NCBI RefSeq assembly: GCF_016925615.1
Contig: NZ_CP070499.1
Location: 2,852,001 to 2,916,000, forward strand
Reading direction: 5' to 3'
DNA: 64,000 nt
DNA from: Natronosporangium hydrolyticum
Lineage (GTDB): Bacteria; Actinomycetota; Actinomycetes; Mycobacteriales; Micromonosporaceae
Shown here: positions 32,295 to 40,164 of the stretch, in pieces
How the letters are laid out: every line of letters starts with the position of its first letter
How positions within the stretch are numbered: position 1 is the stretch's first letter
The notes under the pieces: model-generated
Told to the model about the DNA's origin: nothing
The model's database searches: none
What the model saw: only the letters and a program-made list of their open reading frames with translations
Position numbers and translations under genes: made by a program

Positions 32295-35200
32295 GTGGTG
32301 AATCAACCAGAACCGGACCGGCGTGACCGGCGCGACCAGGCCCCGCGCGATGACAGTCGCGGCGGCTACCGCGGCGATCGGCGCGGCCGCAGCGACGGCT
32401 ACGAGCGTGGTGGCCAGCGGGGTGGCGAGCGCCGCGACGCTCACGACGACCGGGGACGGCGGCGCTACGACGACGGTCGCGCATCGGATGGCCGGGGCAG
32501 CCAGGACCGCCCCAGGCGCCAGTCCGACCGGTCCGGGTCGCCCCAGGACCGGCATCCGCGCTCCGACCAGCGAGGTGGCGGCCCAAAGGAACGCCGGGGC
32601 GACGCTCCTCGCCGCGACGACGACCGGGATCGGACCAACCGGGGCTGGTCCGGGCGTGGCCCATCCGACCGAAGCCGGTCGGATCGTGGGTCGACGGAGC
32701 GCGGCTCATTCGAGCGGGACCGCCCCGGTCGCGACGGCGGTCGGCCCGACCGTGACCGCAGCAGTCGCGACCGCGGTGATCATGATCGCAGCAATCATGA
32801 TCGCAGCAATCGTGACCGCACGAGTTGGGACCGCGGTCGACCTGATCGTGACCGGGGCGATCGTGACCGGGGCGATCGAGGGCGGAGCGATCGGGACCGC
32901 GGTGATCGTGGCAACCGCTACCAAAGCAACCGCGACCAAAGTAGCCGTGACCGCAGCAGTCGCGACCGTGGCGACCGGGGTCGGCAGGACGAACGCTGGC
33001 CCGGCAGAGACCGCGGAACGCAGGACCGCGGTTCGTCCCCGCAGCGCGGTGGTCAGCGCCCGTACCGGGCCGGTGACTCGGCTCCGCGACAGGGCGACCG
33101 TCCCTACCGCCGGGACCAGCCGGCGCGGGGTGACCGCCGGAGCGAAGGCCGGGACCGGGGGCCCCGGCGGGATGATCGTGGTGCCGGCGGGTACCGCGGT
33201 GATCGACGGGACCACTCGAGTACCGAGAAGTACGGGCGTGATCAGCGTGACCGCCGGGACGATCGGCGGGAGCAGAGCTCGAACCGGCCCGTTGCGGAGC
33301 GTCGGGCCGATTCTGGCCGGCAGGAGCCGAGTGCGTTGCCGGCTGTGACCGCGCCGGCCTTGCCTGACGAGATCCATGCGAGCGACCTGGACCGAGAGGT
33401 CCGGGCGGAGCTCCGTTCCTTGCCGGGGCCGGTGGCCGATCGGGTGGCTAGGCACCTGGTCGCGGCCGGTGAACTGGTGGATGAGGCGCCTGAGCAGGCG
33501 TTCGGCCATGCTATGGCGGCCCGGCGGGTAGCCCCGCGGATCGCGGCGGTGCGCGAAGCGGTCGGGTTGACCGCGTACCAGGCCGGAGAGTGGCAGCACG
33601 CACTGGCGGATCTCCGCACGTATCACCGGATGTCGGGGAGGCAGACGCACCTGGCGGTGCTCGCCGACTGTGAGCGCGCCCTCGGTCGGCCGGAGCGGGC
33701 CATCGACCTTTACCGGGACGGGCAACGTGCCGAGCTCGACCCCGCCGCCGCGATCGAACTGCTGATCGTCGCCGCGGGTGCGCGCGCCGACCTGGGACAG
33801 CAGGAGGCGTCCCTGCGGATGCTCGAGGTGCCGGAGCTGACGGCCGCCGTAGCCGGCCCCGGGCAAGCTCGGCTCCGCTACGCCTACGCCGACGCGCTGT
33901 TGGCGGTCGGCCGGTCGGACGAGGCCAGAGACTGGTTCGCCCGGGCGGCTGAGGTCGACGACGAGGCCGAGACCGACGCGGCCGAACGCATGCTGGAGCT
34001 GGACGGCGTCATCCTTGACGAGGCTGCCAGCGACGAGGCTGCCAGCGACGAGGCTGCCAGCGACGAGGGCGACGCGGTCGGCGATGCAGCTGCCACCGGC
34101 GAATCCGATGCGGCCGGCGACCTTGCGGATGGCGCCGAGGATTCGGACGTCGCGGGTCTCGTGGCCGACGTTCCCGAGGTCGACGCCGCCGAGGAGGCCG
34201 CGGCTCCGCCCATCACCGCGGAACTGTCGGCGGATCCGGCGGTCTCGGGCGAGTCGGCGGTGCCGGACGACGCGGTCGCAGCCGACAAGGTCGCGGCCGA
34301 CAAGGTCGCAGCCGACGAGCCCGTAGCTGGCGAGGTTGCGGCTGACCCGGCGAGGCTGATCTCCGAGCCTTTGTCGCCAGAGCCCTCGCCGCCGCCGGCG
34401 GTGTTCCGCCCGGCGTCGGCCAACCCGGTCTTTACCGAGCCGGTAGCGCCGCCGCAGCCCCCAGCCGCGCCGGCGCAATCGGCTCCGCAACGGCTGTTGG
34501 ACGCGTACGATCTGGTGATTCTGGATCTTGATGGGGTGGTGATCGTCGGGGAGCAGGCGCTCCCGGCTGCTGCCGCCGCGGTCGCCACCGTGCGCCAGGA
34601 GGGGACACCAGTGGTCTTCGCCACAAACAACGCCTCCCGAAGCGCGTCGGCGGTGGCGGAGTTGCTGACTAAGGTCGGCGTCCCGGCCGAACCGTCCGAG
34701 GTGATCACCTCAGCGATGGTGGCGGCCGATGCCCTGGCCGATTCCGTGCCGGCCGGCGCCGCAGTCTTGGTGCTGGGATCGGATGCGCTAGCGAGCGAGG
34801 TGCGGCGGGTCGGTCTTCGTCCCGTGTCGAGCGCGGAAGACCAGCCGGCGGCGGTGATCCAGGGCTACGACCCGAGCGTCGGGTGGGAGCGGCTGGCGGA
34901 GGCCAGCGTCGCCATCCGGGCCGGGGCGAGGTGGGTGGTCACCAACTCCGACGCGACGCTACCGAGCCCGCGGGGGCCGTTGCCTGGCAATGGTTCGCTG
35001 GTCGCCGCATTGCGTACCGCGCTGGAGCGGGAACCGGACATGGTGGTCGGGAAGCCGCAACCGGCGTTGTTCGCCGCTGCCGCCCGGCAGCGATCGGCCT
35101 CGGCGCCGTTGGTGGTGGGTGACCGGTTGGATACCGACATCGCGGGTGCATACCGGGCTGGAATGGACAGTCTGTTGGTGTTGACCGGGATCGCCAGTCG

Positions 35201-35300
35201 CGCGGACGCGCTGGCGGCACCGGCGGAGCAGCGTCCCCATTACCTCGGCGACGATCTGGGAGCGTTGACCCGTCCGGGCGTGCAGTTGGCTCGGGACTAG
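32295..35300 (+). CDS. Arg/Asp-rich disordered region - TPR - HAD-IIA phosphatase fusion
   Basis: A 1001-residue protein joining parts that are separate neighbours in M. tuberculosis (Rv1691 TPR, Rv1692 HAD). Residues 1-350 are low-complexity, dominated by Arg, Asp, Gly and Ser in units such as SRDRGD, DRSNRD and RGDR. Residues about 350-575 are helical and TPR-like (LTAYQAGEWQHALADLRTYH, LADCERALGRPERAIDLY, YADALLAVGRSDEARDWF). Residues 575-730 are an acidic Ala/Glu/Asp linker with EAASD x3 and AADK repeats. Residues 735-1001 form a HAD-IIA (NagD/PGP-like) phosphatase with all motifs: DLDGVV, TNNAS, KPQ and GDRLDTDI. There is no stop between the parts. The tail may act on a phosphometabolite; the Arg-rich head suggests RNA binding or condensate formation, which is inference. 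Its stop shares CTAG with the convergent SCP2 gene. Confidence 0.85.
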   Translation: MVNQPEPDRRDRRDQAPRDDSRGGYRGDRRGRSDGYERGGQRGGERRDAHDDRGRRRYDDGRASDGRGSQDRPRRQSDRSGSPQDRHPRSDQRGGGPKERRGDAPRRDDDRDRTNRGWSGRGPSDRSRSDRGSTERGSFERDRPGRDGGRPDRDRSSRDRGDHDRSNHDRSNRDRTSWDRGRPDRDRGDRDRGDRGRSDRDRGDRGNRYQSNRDQSSRDRSSRDRGDRGRQDERWPGRDRGTQDRGSSPQRGGQRPYRAGDSAPRQGDRPYRRDQPARGDRRSEGRDRGPRRDDRGAGGYRGDRRDHSSTEKYGRDQRDRRDDRREQSSNRPVAERRADSGRQEPSALPAVTAPALPDEIHASDLDREVRAELRSLPGPVADRVARHLVAAGELVDEAPEQAFGHAMAARRVAPRIAAVREAVGLTAYQAGEWQHALADLRTYHRMSGRQTHLAVLADCERALGRPERAIDLYRDGQRAELDPAAAIELLIVAAGARADLGQQEASLRMLEVPELTAAVAGPGQARLRYAYADALLAVGRSDEARDWFARAAEVDDEAETDAAERMLELDGVILDEAASDEAASDEAASDEGDAVGDAAATGESDAAGDLADGAEDSDVAGLVADVPEVDAAEEAAAPPITAELSADPAVSGESAVPDDAVAADKVAADKVAADEPVAGEVAADPARLISEPLSPEPSPPPAVFRPASANPVFTEPVAPPQPPAAPAQSAPQRLLDAYDLVILDLDGVVIVGEQALPAAAAAVATVRQEGTPVVFATNNASRSASAVAELLTKVGVPAEPSEVITSAMVAADALADSVPAGAAVLVLGSDALASEVRRVGLRPVSSAEDQPAAVIQGYDPSVGWERLAEASVAIRAGARWVVTNSDATLPSPRGPLPGNGSLVAALRTALEREPDMVVGKPQPALFAAAARQRSASAPLVVGDRLDTDIAGAYRAGMDSLLVLTGIASRADALAAPAEQRPHYLGDDLGALTRPGVQLARD

Positions 35301-35635
35301 CGGAGGTTGCGCAGCTTGAGCAGGTCGAGTGGCTTGGCGCGGATCCGGAGTCGGCGGGTTGCCAGGGCGTGCAACCAGTCGAGTTCGCCGTCGACGAGGG
35401 CGATCAGGTCGTCGCTGGCGGCCGAGATGCTGACCTGGGCAGCCGGGTCATCGCCTTCGACCACGTCGCGAAGTTCGCCGTCGATCAGCCGCCCGCGGAA
35501 GGCGGTGTCCAGGTCGGTGATGCGGCAGACCACGGTGCGATCTACATTGACCTTGGCCCGGACCTTGGCGGCGTTCTCAGTCAGGTCGGCCGTCAACCGG
35601 GTCAGCGCTGCCCGGCACTCCGCTAGGGTCGCCAC
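35297..35635 (-). CDS. SCP2-like sterol-carrier fold protein
   Basis: A 112-residue protein starting VATLAECRAALTRLTADLTE. The SCP2-like core follows (RTVVCRITDLDTAFRGRLID, then DLIALVDGELDWLHALATRR and LLKLRNLR). SCP2 folds hold hydrophobic ligands or lipids; here no partner domain is present. A homologous small SCP2 gene occurs at the same position next to HAD/tlyA in related actinobacteria. The GTG at 35635 or 35644 is the likely start; the frame is open far upstream but reads as shadow of the next gene. The stop codon overlaps the stop of the convergent fusion gene. Confidence 0.75.
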   Translation of the reverse strand: MATLAECRAALTRLTADLTENAAKVRAKVNVDRTVVCRITDLDTAFRGRLIDGELRDVVEGDDPAAQVSISAASDDLIALVDGELDWLHALATRRLRIRAKPLDLLKLRNLR

Positions 35636-35724
35636 GCCATGCACCGTACCGTACGAGAAGTATCCGACAACCGGGTAACTTGGACCCGTGGCCGAGCTGG
35701 CCGTGACTGCAGGGGGTGGCGAGA

Positions 35725-36231
35725 ATGCAAGATGCGTGGCGGGCGTACCTCGAGCTGGCGTTGGGGCTGACTGAGGCGTCCCGGCGAAAGGCCGAGAAGG
35801 TCGCGCGGGATCTGCTGGATAAGGGCGGTTCGACTGCGTCGCAGGCACAGTCGATGGTCGAGGACCTGCTCGCCACCAGCCGGGCCAACCGGGAAGAGTT
35901 GACCAAGTTGGTGCGCTTCGAGGTGGAGCGGACGATGGGCAAGTTGGGGTTGGCGACAGCTGAAGAGGTTGGTCAGTTGGCGGCCCGGGTGCAGGAGTTG
36001 GAGCGGCGGCTCGCGGAGACGACGCCGCAGCCGTTGGTGCCGGCCCAGTCCCCGCCGGCCCAGACCCCGGCGGCCACGCCTACCGCTGCCGCTCCGGCGA
36101 AGAAGACCACCAAGAAGGCGGTTAAGAAGGCGACCAAGCAGACGCCGGAGAAGCCCGCGGTCGCCAAGAAGGCCACGAAGAAGGCCACGAAGAATACCAC
36201 GCCGCCCTCGGCGGGGGCGGCTGGGGCATGA
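35725..36231 (+). CDS. Phasin-like coiled-coil protein with Lys/Ala-rich H1-like tail
   Basis: A 168-residue protein. Residues 1-105 are a long helical region (DAWRAYLELALGLTEASRRK, LVRFEVERTMGKLGLATAEE, LAARVQELERRLAE), like phasin or polyhydroxyalkanoate-granule regulators. Residues 110-168 form a Pro/Ala-rich hinge then repeated KK-A-TK motifs (KKTTKKAVKKATKQ, KKATKKATKN), the pattern of histone-H1-like DNA-binding tails. This could be a nucleoid- or granule-bound protein. The ATG at 35725 follows AGGGGGTGGCGAG. Its stop overlaps the next small gene by 4 nt, so it begins the tlyA-nadK operon. Confidence 0.7.
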   Translation: MQDAWRAYLELALGLTEASRRKAEKVARDLLDKGGSTASQAQSMVEDLLATSRANREELTKLVRFEVERTMGKLGLATAEEVGQLAARVQELERRLAETTPQPLVPAQSPPAQTPAATPTAAAPAKKTTKKAVKKATKQTPEKPAVAKKATKKATKNTTPPSAGAAGA

Positions 36232-36443
36232 CCGACCAGGAGTACGCCGCGGCGGCCTTCGTCGGGACCGTCGGCGACTCGGTCGCTGAGCAGACTACGG
36301 TGACCGGGCAGGTCGCGATCGATGCGGCGCTGCGCACGCTCGCGTCGGTGAGCGCGGCAGACCCGGCCGATCAGCTACCGGCGTTTCAGGCCACTCACCG
36401 CACCCTGCGGGAGACGCTCGCCTCGATCGACGAGGAAGGCTGA
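36228..36443 (+). CDS. Small acidic protein of unknown function
   Basis: A 71-residue protein (MTDQEYAAAAFVGTVGDSVA ... TLRETLASIDEEG) with an acidic, mainly helical composition and no Cys. I recognise no domain. It is translationally coupled (ATGA) to the phasin-like gene and ends 13 nt before tlyA. Similar small ORFs are found before tlyA in related genomes, so it is probably real. Confidence 0.6.
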   Translation: MTDQEYAAAAFVGTVGDSVAEQTTVTGQVAIDAALRTLASVSAADPADQLPAFQATHRTLRETLASIDEEG

Positions 36444-36456
36444 GCCGAGCGACCCG

Positions 36457-37266
36457 ATGGCACGTCGGAGCCGACTCGACAGTGAACTGGTACGCCGTGG
36501 GTTGGCGCCCTCGCGGGCGCAGGCGGCGGCGCTGGTAGCGGCGGGCCGGGTCCGGGTCCGGGGCATGGTGGCGAGTAAGCCGGCCACGATGGTCGACGTG
36601 GCCGACCCGGTCCTGGTGGCCGCAGACTCGGCGGCCGGCGACTATGTCTCTCGCGGTGGGCACAAGCTCGCCGGTGCGTTGGCGGAGTTCGTCCCGGCGG
36701 GGTTGGTGGTCCAGGGCCGGCGGGCTCTCGACGCCGGCGCCTCCACCGGTGGCTTCACCGAGGTGTTGCTGGCGGCGGGGGCCGCCCAGGTGGTGGCGGT
36801 GGATGTGGGCTATGGCCAGCTGGCGTGGTCGCTGCGCAACGATCCGCGGGTGCGGGTCCAGGAGCGGACGAATGTGCGTAGTCTGTCTCCGGAACTTATC
36901 GATGGCTTGGTGAGTCTCGTTGTTGCGGACCTGTCGTTCATCTCGTTGCGGCTGGTGTTGCCGGCGCTGGCTGGTTGCACCGAGGCGTCTGGAGATCTGG
37001 TGCTGATGGTGAAGCCTCAGTTCGAGGTGGGCAAGGGGCGGGTCGGCCCCGGTGGGGTCGTGCGTGACCCACAGCTGCACGCGGCGGCGGTGACGGCGGT
37101 TGCGCAGGCGGCGGTTGAGCAGGGGCTTGGCGTGGCCGGGGTATGCCGGAGCCCGTTGCCGGGCCCGGCGGGTAACCGCGAGTTCTTCCTGTGGCTGCGT
37201 CGGGGTGCGCCCGAGTTGTCGGCGGAGCGGTTGGCGGCGGTGGTGGCAGGGGGGCGGATCGAGTGA
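36457..37266 (+). CDS. tlyA: 16S/23S rRNA 2'-O-methyltransferase TlyA
   Basis: A 269-residue rRNA methyltransferase; the mycobacterial TlyA methylates riboses in 16S and 23S RNA and affects capreomycin sensitivity. An S4 RNA-binding domain is first (RLDSELVRRGLAPSRAQAAA). The Rossmann methyltransferase core follows: ALDAGASTGGFTEVLLAAGA (SAM motif I), VVAVDVGYGQLAWSL, LVVADLSFISLRLVLPAL, and KPQFEVGKGRVGPGGVV with the catalytic Lys. It is coupled to nadK by a GTGA overlap, the order seen in M. tuberculosis Rv1694-Rv1695. Confidence 0.93.
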   Translation: MARRSRLDSELVRRGLAPSRAQAAALVAAGRVRVRGMVASKPATMVDVADPVLVAADSAAGDYVSRGGHKLAGALAEFVPAGLVVQGRRALDAGASTGGFTEVLLAAGAAQVVAVDVGYGQLAWSLRNDPRVRVQERTNVRSLSPELIDGLVSLVVADLSFISLRLVLPALAGCTEASGDLVLMVKPQFEVGKGRVGPGGVVRDPQLHAAAVTAVAQAAVEQGLGVAGVCRSPLPGPAGNREFFLWLRRGAPELSAERLAAVVAGGRIE

Positions 37267-38177
37267 CCCGGACGGCGTTGTTGGTGACGCACACCGGCCG
37301 GGTCCGCAGCACCGCCCATGCCCGGACGGTAGCGGGCGATCTGCGGCAGGCCGGGTTCGAGGTGCGGGTGCTCGCGGAGGAGGAGGCGCCGCTTGAGTTG
37401 GCCGGGCTGACCGCGGTCTCCGGTCCGGACGCGGTCTCGGGCGCCGAGATCGTGCTCGCGTTGGGGGGTGACGGAACCTTGCTGCGGGCGGCGGAGCTGG
37501 CGCGTCCGGCCGGGGTGCCGTTGCTCGGGATCAACCTCGGCAAGGTCGGGTTTCTCGCCGAAGCCGAGGAGGCCGATCTGGAGAAGGTGGTCTCGGTGGT
37601 CGCGGATCGGGCGTACACCGTTGAGGAACGGCTCACCTTGGATGTGACGGCGGATCTCGATGGCCGGTTGCTGGCGGACTCCTGGGCGCTCAACGAAGTC
37701 AGCGTGGAGAAGAACTCGCGCGCCATGCTTGAGTTGTTGGTCGATGTGGACGGCCGGCCACTGTCCCGGTACGGGTGCGACGGTGTGTTGTGCGCCACTC
37801 CGACCGGCTCCACCGCGTATGCGTTCTCGGCCGGGGGGCCGGTGGTCTGGCCGGAGCTGGCGGCGATGTTGTTGGTGCCAGTGAGCGCGCACACGCTGTT
37901 CAGCCGGCCGTTGGTGATCGCGCCGACCTCGACGATCATGATCACTGTGGAGCCGTACGCCGCGGGTGCGGTTCTCTGTTGTGACGGACGCCGCACTTTT
38001 CCGCTGCCGCCGGGTTCACGGGTGACCGTGGGCCGGGGCGCACAGCCGGTCCGGGTGGTCCGGCTACCTCCGTACCAACCCTTTACTGATCGGCTGGTCG
38101 CGAAGTTCGCGCTGCCGGTGGCGGGCTGGCGGCACAATCACGACTGGAGCGGTCCGGCCGCCGGGACGACGGTGTGA
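37263..38177 (+). CDS. nadK: NAD kinase
   Basis: A 304-residue ATP (or polyphosphate)-dependent NAD kinase, making NADP+. The signature GGDGT is in VLALGGDGTLLRAAELA. LGINLGKVGFLAEAE follows, then the NE/D motif in WALNEVSVEKNSRAMLELLV, and the glycine-rich GVLCATPTGSTAYAFSAGGP. The GTG start overlaps the tlyA stop. It is followed 72 nt later by recN. Confidence 0.94.
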   Translation: MTRTALLVTHTGRVRSTAHARTVAGDLRQAGFEVRVLAEEEAPLELAGLTAVSGPDAVSGAEIVLALGGDGTLLRAAELARPAGVPLLGINLGKVGFLAEAEEADLEKVVSVVADRAYTVEERLTLDVTADLDGRLLADSWALNEVSVEKNSRAMLELLVDVDGRPLSRYGCDGVLCATPTGSTAYAFSAGGPVVWPELAAMLLVPVSAHTLFSRPLVIAPTSTIMITVEPYAAGAVLCCDGRRTFPLPPGSRVTVGRGAQPVRVVRLPPYQPFTDRLVAKFALPVAGWRHNHDWSGPAAGTTV

Positions 38178-38249
38178 CGAGTGGGCGGCGACGGTGAACG
38201 GGCGTAGCGCGCTGGCGGCTAAGCCGCCGAGAGATTAGTGTCAACTGCT

Positions 38250-40004
38250 GTGCTGGAGGAGCTTCGGATTACCGGCCTCGGCGTCATCGAGGACACCACG
38301 CTGTCACTGACCGGAGGCATGAACGTGCTGACCGGGGAGACCGGTGCCGGCAAGACCATGGTGGTGACCGGTCTGGGGCTGTTGTTCGGTGGCCGGGCCG
38401 ACGCGGCGAGGGTCCGGACCGATCCCGGTCGGGCGGTCGTGGAGGGCCGGCTGCGGCTAGCCGGGTCGGCGGCCGACGTGGTGGGCCGGCGGGTGGCCGA
38501 CGCCGGGGCGGAGTCGGACAGCGACGGCAGTCTGCTGTTGAGCCGGACGGTGACCACCGAGGGTCGCTCCCGCGCCCACGTGGGTGGCCGGACTGTGCCG
38601 GTTTCAGTGCTGGCGGACGTGGGCGGCGAGGTGGTGGCGGTCCACGGCCAGTCGGATCAGCTCCGGCTGCTGCGCCCGGCCGAGCAGCGGGCGGCGTTGG
38701 ACCGGTTCGCCGGTGCCGAGCACGAGAAGCTGCTCGACGGCTACCGCGAAGCGTATGCGAGTTGGCGGCGGGCCAGTGACGAGCTGGCGCAGCGGCGCGA
38801 CAACGCCAGCCAACGCCACCAGGAGGCGGAGCTGCTGCGGCTGGGGCTGGACGAGATCAGCCGGGTGGATCCGCAGCCGGGTGAGGAGGATGCCCTCCGT
38901 GATGAGGCCCGCCGGCTGGAGCATGCTGAAGGGCTCCGTTCCGCGGCCGAGGCGGCACACCAGGCGGTGGCCGGCGGCGGTGAGGACGCCTCCGTGGCCG
39001 ACGCCAGTGGGCTGTTAGCCAACGCGGCCCGGCTACTCGAGGGGCAGGCCGGGGTGGATGCCCGGTTGGCGGAGCTGGCGGGCCGGCTCACCGAGGCCGC
39101 GACCCAGGTGGGGGATGTGGCTGCGGAGCTCTCCGGCTACCTGGCCGCCCTCGACGCGGATCCGGATCGGCTGACCACCATCTACGAGCGGCGGGCGGCG
39201 CTGCGGTCCTTGACCCGGAAGTACGCCGAGGACACGGACGGGGTGATCGCCTGGGCGGAGCGGGCGCAGGCCCGGCTGGCCGAGCTGGACCCGGACGATG
39301 CCGCCCTCGCGGAGCTCGCCGCCGAGGCGGAGCGGTTGGCGGCGGATGCGGGGACCCTGGCGGGCCGGGTGACCGCCTCCCGGCAGGAGGCGGCCGGCCG
39401 GTTCGCCGATCAGGTCAGTGAGGAGCTGGCCGGGTTGGCGATGCCGCATGCCCGGATCGAGGTGGTGGTGAGCCCGCGGCCGGCCGGTCGGGCGGAGTCC
39501 GACCTGTCCGTGGCTGGCGTGGAGTTGGGCGCGGCGCCGGACGGGGTGGACGAGGTCGAGCTGCGGTTGTTGGCCCACCCGGGGGCGCCGGCGTTGCCGC
39601 TGCAGAAGGGCGCGTCGGGTGGTGAGCTGTCCCGGGTAATGCTCGCCATCGAGGTGGTCTTCGCCGGTGCGGGTGGCCCGGAGACGTTGGTCTTCGACGA
39701 GGTCGACGCGGGTGTAGGAGGACGCGCCGCGGTAGAGATCGGCCGGCGGTTGGCGCGGCTGGCCCGGCAGCACCAGGTGCTGGTGGTGACCCATCTGCCG
39801 CAGGTGGCAGCCTTCGCCGACCAGCATCTGGTGGTGGCGAAGGACTCCGGCGGCGCAGTCACCACCAGCGGGGTCCGGGTGGTGGAGCACACGGATCGGA
39901 CCCGGGAGCTGGCCCGGATGCTGGCGGGCCTACCGGATTCGGATCTCGGCATCGCGCACGCCGAAGAGTTGCTGGCGGTGGCCAGCCGGACGAAGCACGG
40001 TTGA
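38250..40004 (+). CDS. recN: DNA repair protein RecN
   Basis: A 584-residue SMC-like ATPase in double-strand break repair. The N-terminal P-loop is in LTGETGAGKTMVVTGLGLLF. A central coiled coil spans about residues 155-370. The ABC signature is KGASGGELSRVMLAIEVVFA and Walker B is LVFDEVDAGVGGRAA, followed by VLVVTHLPQVAAFADQH. I prefer the GTG at 38250 (VLEELRIT), the usual family N-terminus, over the GTG 12 nt earlier. It ends just before the steA frame. Confidence 0.93.
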   Translation: MLEELRITGLGVIEDTTLSLTGGMNVLTGETGAGKTMVVTGLGLLFGGRADAARVRTDPGRAVVEGRLRLAGSAADVVGRRVADAGAESDSDGSLLLSRTVTTEGRSRAHVGGRTVPVSVLADVGGEVVAVHGQSDQLRLLRPAEQRAALDRFAGAEHEKLLDGYREAYASWRRASDELAQRRDNASQRHQEAELLRLGLDEISRVDPQPGEEDALRDEARRLEHAEGLRSAAEAAHQAVAGGGEDASVADASGLLANAARLLEGQAGVDARLAELAGRLTEAATQVGDVAAELSGYLAALDADPDRLTTIYERRAALRSLTRKYAEDTDGVIAWAERAQARLAELDPDDAALAELAAEAERLAADAGTLAGRVTASRQEAAGRFADQVSEELAGLAMPHARIEVVVSPRPAGRAESDLSVAGVELGAAPDGVDEVELRLLAHPGAPALPLQKGASGGELSRVMLAIEVVFAGAGGPETLVFDEVDAGVGGRAAVEIGRRLARLARQHQVLVVTHLPQVAAFADQHLVVAKDSGGAVTTSGVRVVEHTDRTRELARMLAGLPDSDLGIAHAEELLAVASRTKHG

Positions 40005-40164
40005 GCCGATGACCACGCCCCCCGCTGAGCCCTCCGACCCGGAGCAGATCGTGCCTGAGCGCGAGTCGCCGGAGCTCGAGCCGCCCGAGTGCGAGACAAA
40101 GACACCTTCGCGTAGCTGGAGTGGTGTCGGGACAATCATCCGGGCCCGTGCCAGGATGGTGATG

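Noticed and set aside
32700-33010. CRISPR-like or minisatellite non-coding array
   Set aside because: The repeats are irregular in length, keep the reading frame, and encode the Arg/Asp-rich head.
32706-34490. 594-codon open frame on the minus strand
   Set aside because: It is the shadow of the GC-rich, repetitive coding sequence of the TPR-HAD fusion. It reads as Arg/Val/Thr/Ala strings without any domain, while the plus frame has clear HAD motifs and TPR-like helices.
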